Both the position numbers and the translations under genes were made by a program. Shown here piece after piece: positions 49,852 through 58,822 of a stretch of DNA of 64,000 nt. The number at the start of each line of letters is the position of its first letter. Position 1 is the stretch's first letter. Where the stretch lies: assembly GCF_025642135.1 (NCBI RefSeq), contig NZ_CP106793.1:3910001-3974000 (forward strand). Direction: 5' to 3'. This DNA comes from Streptomyces cynarae. Lineage in GTDB: Bacteria; Actinomycetota; Actinomycetes; Streptomycetales; Streptomycetaceae. The notes under the pieces are model-generated. The model was not told the origin of the DNA. It made no database searches and saw only the letters and a program-made list of their open reading frames with translations.

Positions 49852-50364
49852 ATGACGACTACTGACAACAGTGCGGGTGCCTCTGTCCTCGATGTCCAGA
49901 TCGGTGCGCTCCAGGGTGGTTCCGCGGACCTGTCCCAGTACGCGGGCAAGGCCGTCCTCGTGGTGAACGTGGCCTCCAAGTGCGGGCTGACGCCGCAGTA
50001 CGCGGGTCTGGAGCGGCTGCACGAGCGGTACGCGCCGCTGGGCTTCACCGTGCTCGGCGTGCCCTGCAACCAGTTCCTCGGGCAGGAGCCCGGCAGTGCC
50101 GGGGAAATCGCGGAGTTCTGCTCGGCGACGTACGGCGTGACCTTCCCGATGACGGAGAAGGTCGAGGTGAACGGGGAGGGACGGCACCCTCTGTACGAGC
50201 GCCTGGTCGGCCACGCGGACGCCGAGGGGCACAGCGGGGACATCCGATGGAACTTCGAGAAGTTCCTGATCGGGAAGGACGGCAAGGTCGTCGCCCGCTT
50301 CTCGCCGCAGACGGAGCCGGAGGCGGCCGAGGTCGTGGCGGCCATCGAGGGCCAGCTCGCGTAG
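49852..50364 (+). CDS. Glutathione peroxidase family protein
   Basis: A 170-residue thioredoxin-fold peroxidase. Conserved motifs: VNVASKCGLTPQYAGLERLH (peroxidatic Cys43), LGVPCNQFLGQEPGSAGEIA (Gln/Cys) and IRWNFEKFLIGKDGKVV (Trp-Asn-Phe). Actinobacterial members reduce peroxides with thioredoxin rather than glutathione, since these bacteria use mycothiol. Convergent with the next gene and followed by two strong hairpins. Confidence 0.95.
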   Translation: MTTTDNSAGASVLDVQIGALQGGSADLSQYAGKAVLVVNVASKCGLTPQYAGLERLHERYAPLGFTVLGVPCNQFLGQEPGSAGEIAEFCSATYGVTFPMTEKVEVNGEGRHPLYERLVGHADAEGHSGDIRWNFEKFLIGKDGKVVARFSPQTEPEAAEVVAAIEGQLA

Positions 50365-50385
50365 CCGGGGCCCGGAGTACGGGTC

Positions 50386-50410
50386 CGTCCCTGCCCCTGG
50401 GGCAGGGACG
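50386..50410. terminator. Hairpin terminator 1 (bidirectional)
   Basis: CGTCCCTGCCCC/TGGGGCAGGGACG is a nearly loop-free palindrome 22 bp after the peroxidase stop. Confidence 0.75.
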
Positions 50411-50415
50411 AGCGT

Positions 50416-50452
50416 CCTGCGTCACCGGGCGGACGGCGCCCGGTGACGCAGG
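50416..50452. terminator. Hairpin terminator 2 (bidirectional)
   Basis: CCTGCGTCACCGGGC (50416-50430) and GCCCGGTGACGCAGG (50438-50452) form a perfect 15-bp stem with a 7-nt loop, separating the convergent peroxidase and membrane-protein genes. Confidence 0.8.
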
Positions 50453-50479
50453 CACGCGCATCGGTCGGCGGGCTCGCCC

Positions 50480-52480
50480 TCAGCCGCCGGACGGCCGGGC
50501 CTCGTCCTTCAGCTCCTCCGGGCACGCGGTCCCCCGCGGTAGCTGATACGGCGCCGCCAGGCGGTAGGTGCCCGGGCGGGGGGCCAGGAGTTCAGTCCAC
50601 TTGTCGCCCCAGATGTCCTCGGGGGCTTCCATCAGGCAGCCGTTGACGTTGTCGTACGTCTTCGGGGTGCCCTTGGCGCGGTGCTTGGAGGCATCCGTCT
50701 CCTGCGGGGGCTTCACGCCCTTGCCTTGGGTGTCGACCAGGCCCAGCCACGGCGAGTAGGGGACGCGGATGAGGACGCGGCCCGCATTCTTCACCTGGAT
50801 CGTCAACTCGCCCTGCTCCGCCCGGTCGACCACCGCCGGCGGATCCGCCAGGGGGGTCGGGTCCGTCACCGCGAACAGTTGCCAGTTGGCGTCGCCCCAG
50901 ACCTGCTTCAGGTACGGCATGCCGCGCTGCACGAGCTCACGCTCGCGTTCGCCGCCGTCGCCGTCCGGCTCGCCCTTCGGCAGCACCACGTAGTGCACGG
51001 CCCAGCGCTGCAACCACGCGTGGTAGTTCGCGGAGTTCAGCGTGTCGTCGTAGAAGAGCGGGTTGCGTTCCATGTCGGCCTGGCGGTTCCAGCCGCGGGC
51101 CAGGTTGACGTACGGCGCCAGCGCGGAGGCCTCGCGGTGCGAGCGCGCCGGGACCACCTCCACGCGGCCCTTCTCCGCGCCGTCCACCTGGAGCTGGTGG
51201 ACCAGCGGCGCCAGCTCGTGCGCCCAGGACGCCGCCGGAGTGGTGTGGATGATGTCGTCCACCGTCTTGACACCGATCCAGACGACGAAGCCGGTGAGCG
51301 CCACCACGGTGGCGTACCACTTCCGGCTGCGCGGCACCGTGAACGGCAGTGCGGCGACCAGCGCCACCCCCGCGAACAGCATCGCCAGGCGCGTGATGTT
51401 GGAGCCGATCTGGGAGCTGATCAGCCAGACGAGCAGGACGGACAGCGCGTACACCGCCGCCGTGATCCGTACCGTCTTCCACTCCTCGGGCACCACAACC
51501 CATACCAGGACCGCGAAGAGGAAGGGCAGGATCGTCGACGCCCACGTCATCGGTTGCGTGCCGGAGAACGGGAACAGCCACGCGGACAGGGCCACCACCG
51601 CCGTGGGGGCCAGGCCCAGCGCCCACGCACCGGGGCGGCGCTTCTGCAGGAACAGCGCCACCGCCACCAGTCCCACGAACAGGCCCGCCACCGGGGACGA
51701 CATGGTGGCCAGCGCGGCCAGCGACGCCGCGGACAGCGCCTTCGCCCAGCGTTTGTGACGCCAGTGGTACGGCCAGCAGAACACGGCCGCGGTCGCGCCC
51801 AGCGCGAACACCATGCCGAGGCCGAATGTGACGCGGCCCGAGATGGCGTTGCAGAGGAGTCCGAACACCCCGGCGAGGGCCGGCCACCGCGGCTCGCGGA
51901 CGGCACGGCTGCGGATGAGGATCAGCGTCAGCAGGCCGGCCGAGGCCGTCCCGGCGATCATCATCGTCGTACGGACGCCGAGGACCGACATCAGATACGG
52001 CGACACGACGCTGTACGACACCGGGTGCATGCCCCCGTACCAGGCGAGGTTGTACGCCGAGTCGGGGTGCCGGCCGACGAACTCCGCCCACGCGTCCTGC
52101 GCAGCGAGGTCACCGCCGCTGTTCGCGAAGGTGAAGAACCAGATGAGGTGCAGCACTCCGGCGAGGGCCGTGGCGGCGAGGGCGGGATGGCGACGGGCCA
52201 GATCGGCCGCGCTGGAGGAGCCCGGACGGGCGGCCAGGGCACGGAGACGTCCCGGGGCCTTCTGAGCGTCCAGGGCGGGAGGCTCGGCGCCGGTGGCCGG
52301 GGCTGCGGGAACCGGGGGCGCCGGGGTCGGGACCGGGGCCTGGTGGACCGGGGCCTGAGGGGCCGGTCGGGCCAGTGGGTCAGGGGTGGGTGCGCCCAGC
52401 GGTATTCGCGGTCCCGGTGATCCGTCCGGGTGATGTTCCCGGTCGGCGTCGTCGGCGTGTGTCGGCTCCGCTGTGGCCAC
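50480..52480 (-). CDS. Polytopic membrane protein, glycosyltransferase-like
   Basis: A 666-residue membrane protein. A Pro-rich cytoplasmic N-terminus (about 1-80) is followed by about twelve hydrophobic helices (AALAGVLHLIWFFTF through PFTVPRSRKWYATVVALTGF) and a soluble C-terminal domain (about 450-666) containing GWNRQADMERNPLFYDDTLN and WAVHYVVLPKGE. The arrangement and a W/D-rich loop after the first helix (QDAWAEFVGRHPDSAYNLAW) recall polyprenyl-sugar glycosyltransferases of cell-envelope assembly, but no signature motif is decisive. GTG 52480 is the proposed start; an upstream ATG at 52543 is possible. Confidence 0.7.
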   Translation of the reverse strand: MATAEPTHADDADREHHPDGSPGPRIPLGAPTPDPLARPAPQAPVHQAPVPTPAPPVPAAPATGAEPPALDAQKAPGRLRALAARPGSSSAADLARRHPALAATALAGVLHLIWFFTFANSGGDLAAQDAWAEFVGRHPDSAYNLAWYGGMHPVSYSVVSPYLMSVLGVRTTMMIAGTASAGLLTLILIRSRAVREPRWPALAGVFGLLCNAISGRVTFGLGMVFALGATAAVFCWPYHWRHKRWAKALSAASLAALATMSSPVAGLFVGLVAVALFLQKRRPGAWALGLAPTAVVALSAWLFPFSGTQPMTWASTILPFLFAVLVWVVVPEEWKTVRITAAVYALSVLLVWLISSQIGSNITRLAMLFAGVALVAALPFTVPRSRKWYATVVALTGFVVWIGVKTVDDIIHTTPAASWAHELAPLVHQLQVDGAEKGRVEVVPARSHREASALAPYVNLARGWNRQADMERNPLFYDDTLNSANYHAWLQRWAVHYVVLPKGEPDGDGGERERELVQRGMPYLKQVWGDANWQLFAVTDPTPLADPPAVVDRAEQGELTIQVKNAGRVLIRVPYSPWLGLVDTQGKGVKPPQETDASKHRAKGTPKTYDNVNGCLMEAPEDIWGDKWTELLAPRPGTYRLAAPYQLPRGTACPEELKDEARPSGG

Positions 52481-52668
52481 CTGAAGGCACTCCCCGTGTC
52501 CTGTCTTCCGTTCTCGGCCGCGTCCCGTTCGCTCCCGCTTCACGGCCGCGTCTCCGCGACCGGCGACCTGTCCCGATTCGTGACGCTAGCACGCACCCCG
52601 CCGCGGGGCCCCGGGGTGGGGCCGCGACGGGGTGCGGCGGGGCGCCACTGTGTGCGGGTGCGCCCGGT

Positions 52669-55215
52669 TCAGCCCAGACGGGTCAGCTTGTCCGTGAAGC
52701 CCGGCTCGGCGAGGTCCTTCTGGAGAGCCACGGGGACCTTCACCGCGTGGCTGGAGCCGTCGCCGACCGTGAGCTCGCCGACGACCTTGCCGGCCTTGGC
52801 CTCGTGCGGAGGCGCCGTGCCGTCGTCGCCGATCGACAGCCTCGTCTTCAGTCCCGGCCAGCCGACCGCCGTCAGGGTCTGGGTGGCGACCACCGGCGCC
52901 CTCCCGCCGAGCTGGTCGTCCAGGTATCCGACGACGTCGCCCTTCTTCACCACGGTGGCGGTGGTCAGGCTCTGCTGGATGGTGTTGATGAGCTTCTGGC
53001 TGTTGGTGAGCGCGAGTTGCAGACTGTCCCAGACACGGCCGGTGTGGGCGTCCTGGTTGAGGACGGCGCCGTAGATCGTCCGCGTCCTGCCGTCGACCAC
53101 CTTCGTCGCCGCCCACACCAGGTTGCCGCCGGCCGGGGTGGAGGAGCCGGTCTTCAGGCCGATCACGCCGACCTGCTTCACCAGCAGGTCGTTGTTGTTG
53201 TATATCGGCTTGTCCAGGCCGGGGATGTCCGCCTTGGCCATCCCGACGATGCTGCGGAACACCTCGTTCTGCATGACGGCCTCGGCCAGCTTCAGCTGGT
53301 CGACGGCCGTGCTCACGGTCGTCTTGTCCAGGCCGCTCGGGTCCGTGTACGTGGTGTGGGTCATGCCGAGCTTCTTCGCGGCGGCGTTCATCTTGCCGAC
53401 GAAGGTGTCGTTGTCGGAGTCCCAGCGGGCCAGCAGCCGCGCGACGTTGTTCCCCGACGGGATCATCAGCATCTGCAGCATCTGCCGCTCGGAGAACTTC
53501 TGGCCCTTCTTCATGGCCGCCGTCGACTCGTCCTCCTTCTTCGAGTCGTCCTCCGCCTGCTGGTCGACGGTGATGGTCGGGCCGCCCTGGTTGCCCTTGA
53601 GCGGGTGCGCCTGGAGCGTGACGTACGCCGTCATGATCTTGGCGACGCTCGCTATCGGCTTCGGGCTCTGCTGCCCTTCGGTGCCGATCATGCCGACGCC
53701 TTCGACCTCTATGGCCGACTGGCCCTGGCCCGGCCAGGGCAGGTCGAGCTTCCCGCCCTTGAAGGTGTACGTCGCGTCGGCCGTCAGTGCGAGGGTCGGG
53801 GTCGGCAACGGGCGGACCGCCTGCACGATCGCAAAGATGACCACCAGCAGGACGACCAGCGGCGACCAGATCTTGATGCGCCGCAGAACGGTGCGGACCG
53901 GGGTCTCCGGGGGCGGCGGGGTGTTCGTCAGCTCAGCGAGCAGATCCAGCGGAGGCTTGGGCGGGATCGGCTGCTGGGCGGTGCGCTCGGGGCCGACCTG
54001 AGGCATGGCGGTGGTCGCGTCGGCGGGACCCGCGGCCGGCTTCGACTCCGTGGACGCCGGCCGGGTGGGCTTCGCCTGCGGGGGCTTGGCCTGCGGGCCC
54101 TCCGCCGGGGTGGGCCGGGGCTCGTCCAGCGACTTCAACGGGACGAACCTGCTGGTGCGTTCCGCTTCCGACTCGGGCTTGTCCGACTTGTCCGCCCAGG
54201 AGGGGCCGGACTTGGCAGAGGGCTTGGCGTCGCCCACCTTGAGCATGGTGGTGGGCTGGTCGACGGCGGGCGGCCGTACGGCCTTGAAGACGGCGGTGGG
54301 CTGGTCTACGGGAGGTTCGGGGTCCTTCTTGTCGTCGGAGTCGGAGTCACGCTCCCCTTCCGACTCTTCCTCTTCTCCCTCTTTGCCCTTTTCTTCCGCC
54401 TTTTCGTCGCCTTGCTGATTTTCCTGCCGTGCCTGTTCTGCCTGCTTTTCCTCGGACTTGGGGGAGTCTTCGGACTCGCTCTCGGCTTCGGAGATCGCAG
54501 ACTCGGCGTCGGCGGCGTCGGCGTCGGCGTCGGCGCCCACTTCGGCATCGGCATCGGCGTCGTCGCCCGCTTCGGCATCGGCATCGGCGTCGTCGCCCGC
54601 TTCGGAGGCGTCCTCGGCCTCCGGCTCCGCTTCGGAGGCGTCGGCGCCGGAAGACCCGTCCTCCGGCTCCCCGGGCGACTCCTCCTCGGACTCCGCCTCG
54701 GCCTTCTCCTCGGACTCGGCCTCCGGCTCCGCCGGCGACTCCTCCCCGGACTCGCCCTCCGGCCCTTCCTCGGGCTCCGCCTCAGCCCTCTCCTCGGCCT
54801 CGTCCTCCTCGGCGCTCCGTACCCAGGAAGCCAGCGCCGCACGCTCCCGCACCTCGCTGTCGGCCGCATCGGCACCGGAGTCCGCCGTGTCCGCGGGACC
54901 CGTGCCCTCCTCGGTCTGGTCGACCTCCTCGACAGCCGTAGCGGCGGAGCCGCGCAGCGACTTGGTCGAGAGCACCGTCGTGGCCTGGTCGACCCGCACC
55001 TTCTCGCCGGTCAGCGCGAGCCTCGGGTCGCGTCCGGCCTTGGCCGGCCCCGGAACCGGAGCCCCGCTCCCCGACGTCGTTTCCGCCGACGACCCCTGCT
55101 GCTTCGACCTGTCGGGGGACTCGCCCGCCACCGATGCCTCCTCCGTGCGCCGCGCACCCACGTGCGCGCCTTGCCCAACCGTGAACCGCCGCCCGGACAC
55201 CGCTGCCCGAACCAT
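52669..55215 (-). CDS. D-Ala-D-Ala carboxypeptidase with long acidic N-terminus
   Basis: An 848-residue class-C (DacA/PBP5-like) penicillin-binding protein: SxxK in ASVAKIMT (Ser near 523), SxN in SGNNVARL (near 588) and KTG in LKTGSSTPAG (near 688). It trims peptidoglycan stem peptides outside the membrane, reached through one transmembrane helix (about 450-465; PLVVLLVVIFAIVQAV). The cytoplasmic part of about 445 residues is extraordinary: runs of Glu/Asp/Ala/Ser (EAEPEEGPEGESGEESPAEP; AGDDADADAEAGDDADADAE) and repeats of DQPTAVFK/DQPTTMLK motifs. The DQAT(T)/DQPT(A/T) motif also appears near the start. Start may be ATG 55215 or a later GTG. Confidence 0.9.
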   Translation of the reverse strand: MVRAAVSGRRFTVGQGAHVGARRTEEASVAGESPDRSKQQGSSAETTSGSGAPVPGPAKAGRDPRLALTGEKVRVDQATTVLSTKSLRGSAATAVEEVDQTEEGTGPADTADSGADAADSEVRERAALASWVRSAEEDEAEERAEAEPEEGPEGESGEESPAEPEAESEEKAEAESEEESPGEPEDGSSGADASEAEPEAEDASEAGDDADADAEAGDDADADAEVGADADADAADAESAISEAESESEDSPKSEEKQAEQARQENQQGDEKAEEKGKEGEEEESEGERDSDSDDKKDPEPPVDQPTAVFKAVRPPAVDQPTTMLKVGDAKPSAKSGPSWADKSDKPESEAERTSRFVPLKSLDEPRPTPAEGPQAKPPQAKPTRPASTESKPAAGPADATTAMPQVGPERTAQQPIPPKPPLDLLAELTNTPPPPETPVRTVLRRIKIWSPLVVLLVVIFAIVQAVRPLPTPTLALTADATYTFKGGKLDLPWPGQGQSAIEVEGVGMIGTEGQQSPKPIASVAKIMTAYVTLQAHPLKGNQGGPTITVDQQAEDDSKKEDESTAAMKKGQKFSERQMLQMLMIPSGNNVARLLARWDSDNDTFVGKMNAAAKKLGMTHTTYTDPSGLDKTTVSTAVDQLKLAEAVMQNEVFRSIVGMAKADIPGLDKPIYNNNDLLVKQVGVIGLKTGSSTPAGGNLVWAATKVVDGRTRTIYGAVLNQDAHTGRVWDSLQLALTNSQKLINTIQQSLTTATVVKKGDVVGYLDDQLGGRAPVVATQTLTAVGWPGLKTRLSIGDDGTAPPHEAKAGKVVGELTVGDGSSHAVKVPVALQKDLAEPGFTDKLTRLG

Positions 55216-55359
55216 GTACCAGTGTCCTGTGTGAGGGATTGACCCCTGCGCTAGACGAGAACGACATACCTACCGGTTCCACTACATTCCGGTCACGCAC
55301 CCTCGACAGACCAATGTGAGAGGGGTCACCCTGTCTCTCATCCACGCGGGGAGGCATGG

Positions 55360-56094
55360 ATGGGCAGGAGCCGCAGAACACTTCCGGAGGAGCTTCTGCT
55401 GCTGGCACTGGACCCGGCCACGGGTACCACTGCACAGCCGCAGTCGCTCGACCTTGGTCTGGCCGGAGCACAGCTAGTGGAGCTGGCGCTGGCCGGACGG
55501 ATAGCCCCAGACGGGGATCGTATCGCCGTGGTGGTGCCACGGCCGACTGGAGATCCGACTTTGGACACCGCTTTGGAGTTGCTGCGCAGGCGCGGCGCTC
55601 CCGTGCGGGCCGTCCACTGGATCGGCGGGCCCCGTCTCGGGCTCCGCCAGATCTACCTCTCGCATCTGGAGCGGTGCGGCATGGTCCATGCCGTGCCGGG
55701 CCAGATGTGCGGGGTTCTGCCGACGACTCGCTACCAGGCGACGGACACGGCCATCAGTCGGGAGATCAGGTCCCGGCTGGATTCCGCGATCCGCACCGGC
55801 GTTCCGCCGGACCCGCGGACCGCGGCGCTCGCCGCCCTGGCCCACGCGGTCGGTCTCGGCAAGCACCTGTATCCGGGCAACGAGGGCCGCTCGTCCCGTT
55901 CCCGGCTGCGGGATCTGATCAGGCACGACCCCATGGGCGGCCTCGTGGCGCACGCCGTGATGGACGTCCAGAACGGCGTGGGCGCACAGCCACGCCGCAA
56001 CCCGGCCGCCGGCGCCAGGTCTGCGGCGGAACCCGCCCGCGGTGTCCCGATGCAGCCGCGCCACGGATCCATGGCGCGCGTCGTGGCCCACTGA
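55360..56094 (+). CDS. GPP34 (GOLPH3-like) family protein
   Basis: A 244-residue protein: PEELLLLALDPATG (GPP34 start), LAGAQLVELALAGRI, TLDTALELLRRRGAPVRAVH, RSRLDSAIRTGVPPDPRTAA and LAALAHAVGLGKHLYPGNEG. In eukaryotes this fold binds phosphatidylinositol-4-phosphate; actinobacteria carry many copies of unknown role. ATG 55360 follows GGGGAGG. The C-terminal about 45 residues are disordered and basic. Confidence 0.93.
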   Translation: MGRSRRTLPEELLLLALDPATGTTAQPQSLDLGLAGAQLVELALAGRIAPDGDRIAVVVPRPTGDPTLDTALELLRRRGAPVRAVHWIGGPRLGLRQIYLSHLERCGMVHAVPGQMCGVLPTTRYQATDTAISREIRSRLDSAIRTGVPPDPRTAALAALAHAVGLGKHLYPGNEGRSSRSRLRDLIRHDPMGGLVAHAVMDVQNGVGAQPRRNPAAGARSAAEPARGVPMQPRHGSMARVVAH

Positions 56095-56522
56095 GCCGAA
56101 GCGCCACAGCCCGGCAGCACCACGGCACGTCCCCTGCCGAACCAGCGGAATCGGTACGGCAGAACAGCGGGACCGCGGTATGCGGCGCCCGCAAGCAATC
56201 CCGAGACCCGTTCGGGAGCCGCCCGGCCGCGCGGGGTGGTGAGACCGTACGTCCTTCGCGACGACACGGACTCACCACCCCGCGCGGCCGCATGCGTAGG
56301 TCACTCACGCGGTAAGGGGCTCGGTGCGTACGGGATTCCGTGCGAGGGGCGCCGAACTGTTCGATATCCGTGACGCCGTGGGCCCCCTTCGGGGCAAGGG
56401 CCGCCCAAGAGGCCCATGGTCGCCGCATATCCGCGGTTTCCCAGCGGTAGGAAGCACCTTGGTGGCAATCTGCTCAGCAGCAGATACGCAAAGTAGAGGC
56501 ACGCAGCCGGAGGTGCACGTCC
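56095..56522. other. Intergenic region with strong terminator
   Basis: About 430 bp without a supported gene. It contains a perfect 20-bp inverted repeat (see 56224-56290) and the promoter of the XRE gene. Confidence 0.5.
56224..56290. terminator. Perfect 20-bp inverted repeat
   Basis: CGGCCGCGCGGGGTGGTGAG (56224-56243) is exactly mirrored at 56271-56290, with a 27-nt loop that itself holds CCGT/ACGG. It is too long for a typical operator and looks like a strong bidirectional hairpin. Confidence 0.75.
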
Positions 56523-57380
56523 GTGGCGTCGAATGTCAATCCCACCGTCCGACGGCGCCGGCTGGGTCAGGAACTGCGCCGGCTCCGCGAACTCAAGGGC
56601 ATGACCGCCGAAGAGGTGGCCGAGCGACTGCTGGTGTCACAGTCGAAGATCAGTCGTCTGGAGAACGGCCGCCGCAGCATCAGCCCACGTGACGTCCGGG
56701 ACCTGTGCGGAGTCTACGAGGTCGAGGACCAACGCGTCGTCGAATCGCTGATGGAGATGGCCCGTGACTCCCGCCAGCAGGGCTGGTGGCACGCGTTCGG
56801 GGACATCCCCTACAGCGTCTACATCGGCCTGGAGACCGACGCGGAGTCGCTGCGCGTCTACGAGCCGCAGATCATCACCGGCCTGCTGCAGACCCGTGCG
56901 TACGCCGAGGCGCTCATCCAGGGCGCGCTGCCCGAGACGTCGCCGGCCGACATCGAGAAGCGCGTCCAGGTGCGGATGCGCCGCCAGGAACGTATCTCCG
57001 CCGAGAACAACCCGCTGCGCCTGTGGGTGGTGCTGGACGAGGCGGCGCTGCGCCGACGTGTGGGCGACAACCTCGTCATGCGGGAGCAGTTGGAGCACCT
57101 GGCGGAGATGTCCCGGCTGCCGCACGTCACCGTGCAGGTGCTGCCGTTCGAGGTGGGGGCGCACCCCGGTCTCAACGGCCAGTACGCGATCCTGGAGTTC
57201 GCCGACGCGGCCGACTCGAGCGTGGTGTACCTCGAGGGCGTCACCAGCGACCTGTACCTGGAGAAGGCGCAGGACGTGCAGAAGTACGCGGTGATGTACG
57301 AGCATCTGCGGGCGCAGGCCCTCAATGTGGAGCAGTCCCGCAAGTTCATCGAGGACGCGGCCAAGAGATACGCATCCTGA
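56523..57380 (+). CDS. XRE regulator with DUF5753 domain
   Basis: A 285-residue regulator, GTG start with GGAGG upstream. N-terminal Cro/C1 HTH (MTAEEVAERLLVSQSKISRL), then the DUF5753 ligand/partner domain: YEPQIITGLLQTRAYAEALI, RLWVVLDEAALRRRVGDNLV, LPHVTVQVLPFEVGAHPGLN, VVYLEGVTSDLYLE. This family is abundant in Streptomyces (BldB/WhiJ-type pairs) and functions with a neighbouring DUF397 protein, which follows here. Confidence 0.95.
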   Translation: MASNVNPTVRRRRLGQELRRLRELKGMTAEEVAERLLVSQSKISRLENGRRSISPRDVRDLCGVYEVEDQRVVESLMEMARDSRQQGWWHAFGDIPYSVYIGLETDAESLRVYEPQIITGLLQTRAYAEALIQGALPETSPADIEKRVQVRMRRQERISAENNPLRLWVVLDEAALRRRVGDNLVMREQLEHLAEMSRLPHVTVQVLPFEVGAHPGLNGQYAILEFADAADSSVVYLEGVTSDLYLEKAQDVQKYAVMYEHLRAQALNVEQSRKFIEDAAKRYAS

Positions 57381-57605
57381 GCCAACGGGTCAGCGAGCGG
57401 CGGATCTTACACCCGTGGATAATCCGGGCGTAAGACTCCACTGGAATATGCCACCCGGTCGAGTGAACGGCTCCTCCGGACAGGGATGTTGCCGAGTAGC
57501 GTCGATCACGCCACCAGTCAACAAGTTGGCGCGATTCGCATCGCGGAATCCGTGAGGGACCCGCGGCGCGGTCACAGCAACTCAGCAACTCGTACCGGAG
57601 TGAAC

Positions 57606-57794
57606 ATGGCTGTTCTTCAGGGGGCCACGGCAACGTGGACCAAGTCGTCGTACTCGGCCGGAAACGGCGCCTGCGTCGAAGTCAAGTCGCCCCTTCCTTC
57701 GGCGCTGTTCGTGCGGGACTCGAAGGTCACCGAGGGGCCCGTCCTGGCCTTCCCCGCCGACGCCTGGAACACGTTCGTGACGTCGATCAAGTAG
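57606..57794 (+). CDS. DUF397 protein (WhiJ-type partner)
   Basis: A 62-residue protein: WTKSSYSAGNGACVEVKSPL, FVRDSKVTEGPVLAFPADAW, ending NTFVTSIK. The W-x-KSSYS, RDSK and W-x-x-F features define DUF397. Together with the XRE-DUF5753 protein 225 bp upstream it forms the actinobacterial pair that controls development or stress responses. ATG 57606 follows CCGGAG. Confidence 0.92.
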   Translation: MAVLQGATATWTKSSYSAGNGACVEVKSPLPSALFVRDSKVTEGPVLAFPADAWNTFVTSIK

Positions 57795-57878
57795 TGCCGA
57801 CCGGCCCCACCACGCCCACGAAAGAGCCCTCTCGACTGGCCCGCCGTCCCGGCCGAGGGGGCTGTATCCTTCCGGCCC

Positions 57879-58736
57879 TCAGCGGAGCCGATCCACGTAC
57901 CTGTCCGTACCCGGCACCGTGGGAACGAACGGGGCCACCAACTCCACCCTGCCCAGCCCGCTTTCCGCGACCGCCCCGTCCAGTCCCGTGAAGTGTTCCT
58001 CCCAGCACTCCCGGGGATCCTCCTCCAGGAACCACAGCAGGGTCAGGCGCGTGTCCACGCCCTCCACCTGCTTCACGTAGGTCATCCGGTCGCCCGGCAG
58101 CGGCGTCGGGCGGAAGACGGTCACCATGGCCGCCGGGGAGCCCGCCAGGCGCCTCGGCAGATGCCGGGCGCGCAGCCACTCAAGCAGGGTGGCGCGCTGC
58201 CGGGGGCCGTCCGCGTCGACCACCTGCAGGACCAGGCCCGCGTACGGGTGGTCCAGCGCGTGAACGTCGCGCGGTCCGGTCGCGCCGTCCCGGTACACCG
58301 TCGCCTCGTGGTCCTGGAACGCCGTGAAGACGTGGGTACGGTCCTGAAAGACGCGTCCGTCACGGTTGAGACGCTTGTTGATGGCGACCGTCCAGCGCAT
58401 GTGGTCGTCGTAGCGGCCGTCCGTGATCCAGTACGTCGACAGGTAGCAGCCCGCCGTCACCGGCTGCGCGACGGCCGACTTCTCGGGATGGCGCAGGAGT
58501 TGAAGATCGCGGGTGGCGACCCAGCGGCGGCCGGCGTACATCCACGGCATGGCCATGGCACCGGCGTAGTAGTGGTCGTCCTCGTACCAGCGGTTGTACG
58601 CGTACTCGTGCCCCGGGTGCGGTTCCACCATGGTGATCAGCGCATGGCCCGGGCGGACTCCGTAGGGCCCCACGGCGGCCAGCTCCGCGTACACCTCGCT
58701 GCGCGTGTCCTCGCCGCCCTCGCTGCCTTCCCTCAT
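57879..58736 (-). CDS. Conserved protein, EthD/dimeric-barrel-like
   Basis: A 285-residue protein; its ATG follows GGGAAAAGGGGAAGCGGC. Two related halves, LITMVEPHPGHEYAYNRWYE (about 35-55) and VTVFRPTPLPGDRMTYVKQV (about 205-225), each look like a strand-helix-strand unit of dimeric alpha/beta-barrel (EthD-like) proteins. No catalytic residue is known. Its promoter is shared with the divergent SDR gene, with a palindrome between them, so the two are probably co-regulated. Confidence 0.7.
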   Translation of the reverse strand: MREGSEGGEDTRSEVYAELAAVGPYGVRPGHALITMVEPHPGHEYAYNRWYEDDHYYAGAMAMPWMYAGRRWVATRDLQLLRHPEKSAVAQPVTAGCYLSTYWITDGRYDDHMRWTVAINKRLNRDGRVFQDRTHVFTAFQDHEATVYRDGATGPRDVHALDHPYAGLVLQVVDADGPRQRATLLEWLRARHLPRRLAGSPAAMVTVFRPTPLPGDRMTYVKQVEGVDTRLTLLWFLEEDPRECWEEHFTGLDGAVAESGLGRVELVAPFVPTVPGTDRYVDRLR

Positions 58737-58780
58737 GCCGCTTCCCCTTTTCCCTTCCGTCCTCGGCCGGTCGCCCATAC

Positions 58781-58797
58781 TCTGACGCTCCGTCAGA
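58781..58797. promoter_or_regulatory. Palindromic operator between divergent genes
   Basis: TCTGACGCTCCGTCAGA is a perfect palindrome (7-bp arms, 3-bp centre), located 26 bp before the SDR ATG (58823) and 45 bp before the EthD-like gene. TGACG/CGTCA half-sites of this type are bound by TetR-family repressors of lipid or steroid catabolism. No TetR gene is in the window, so the regulator is encoded elsewhere. Confidence 0.75.
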
Positions 58798-58822
58798 TAA
58801 ACCGCCATAGCCGGGAGGCCCC

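Noticed and set aside
53200..54941. Plus-strand frames opposite the carboxypeptidase (Arg/Pro- or Ser/Ala-rich)
   Set aside because: They mirror the acidic repeats of the true gene and have no ribosome-binding site.
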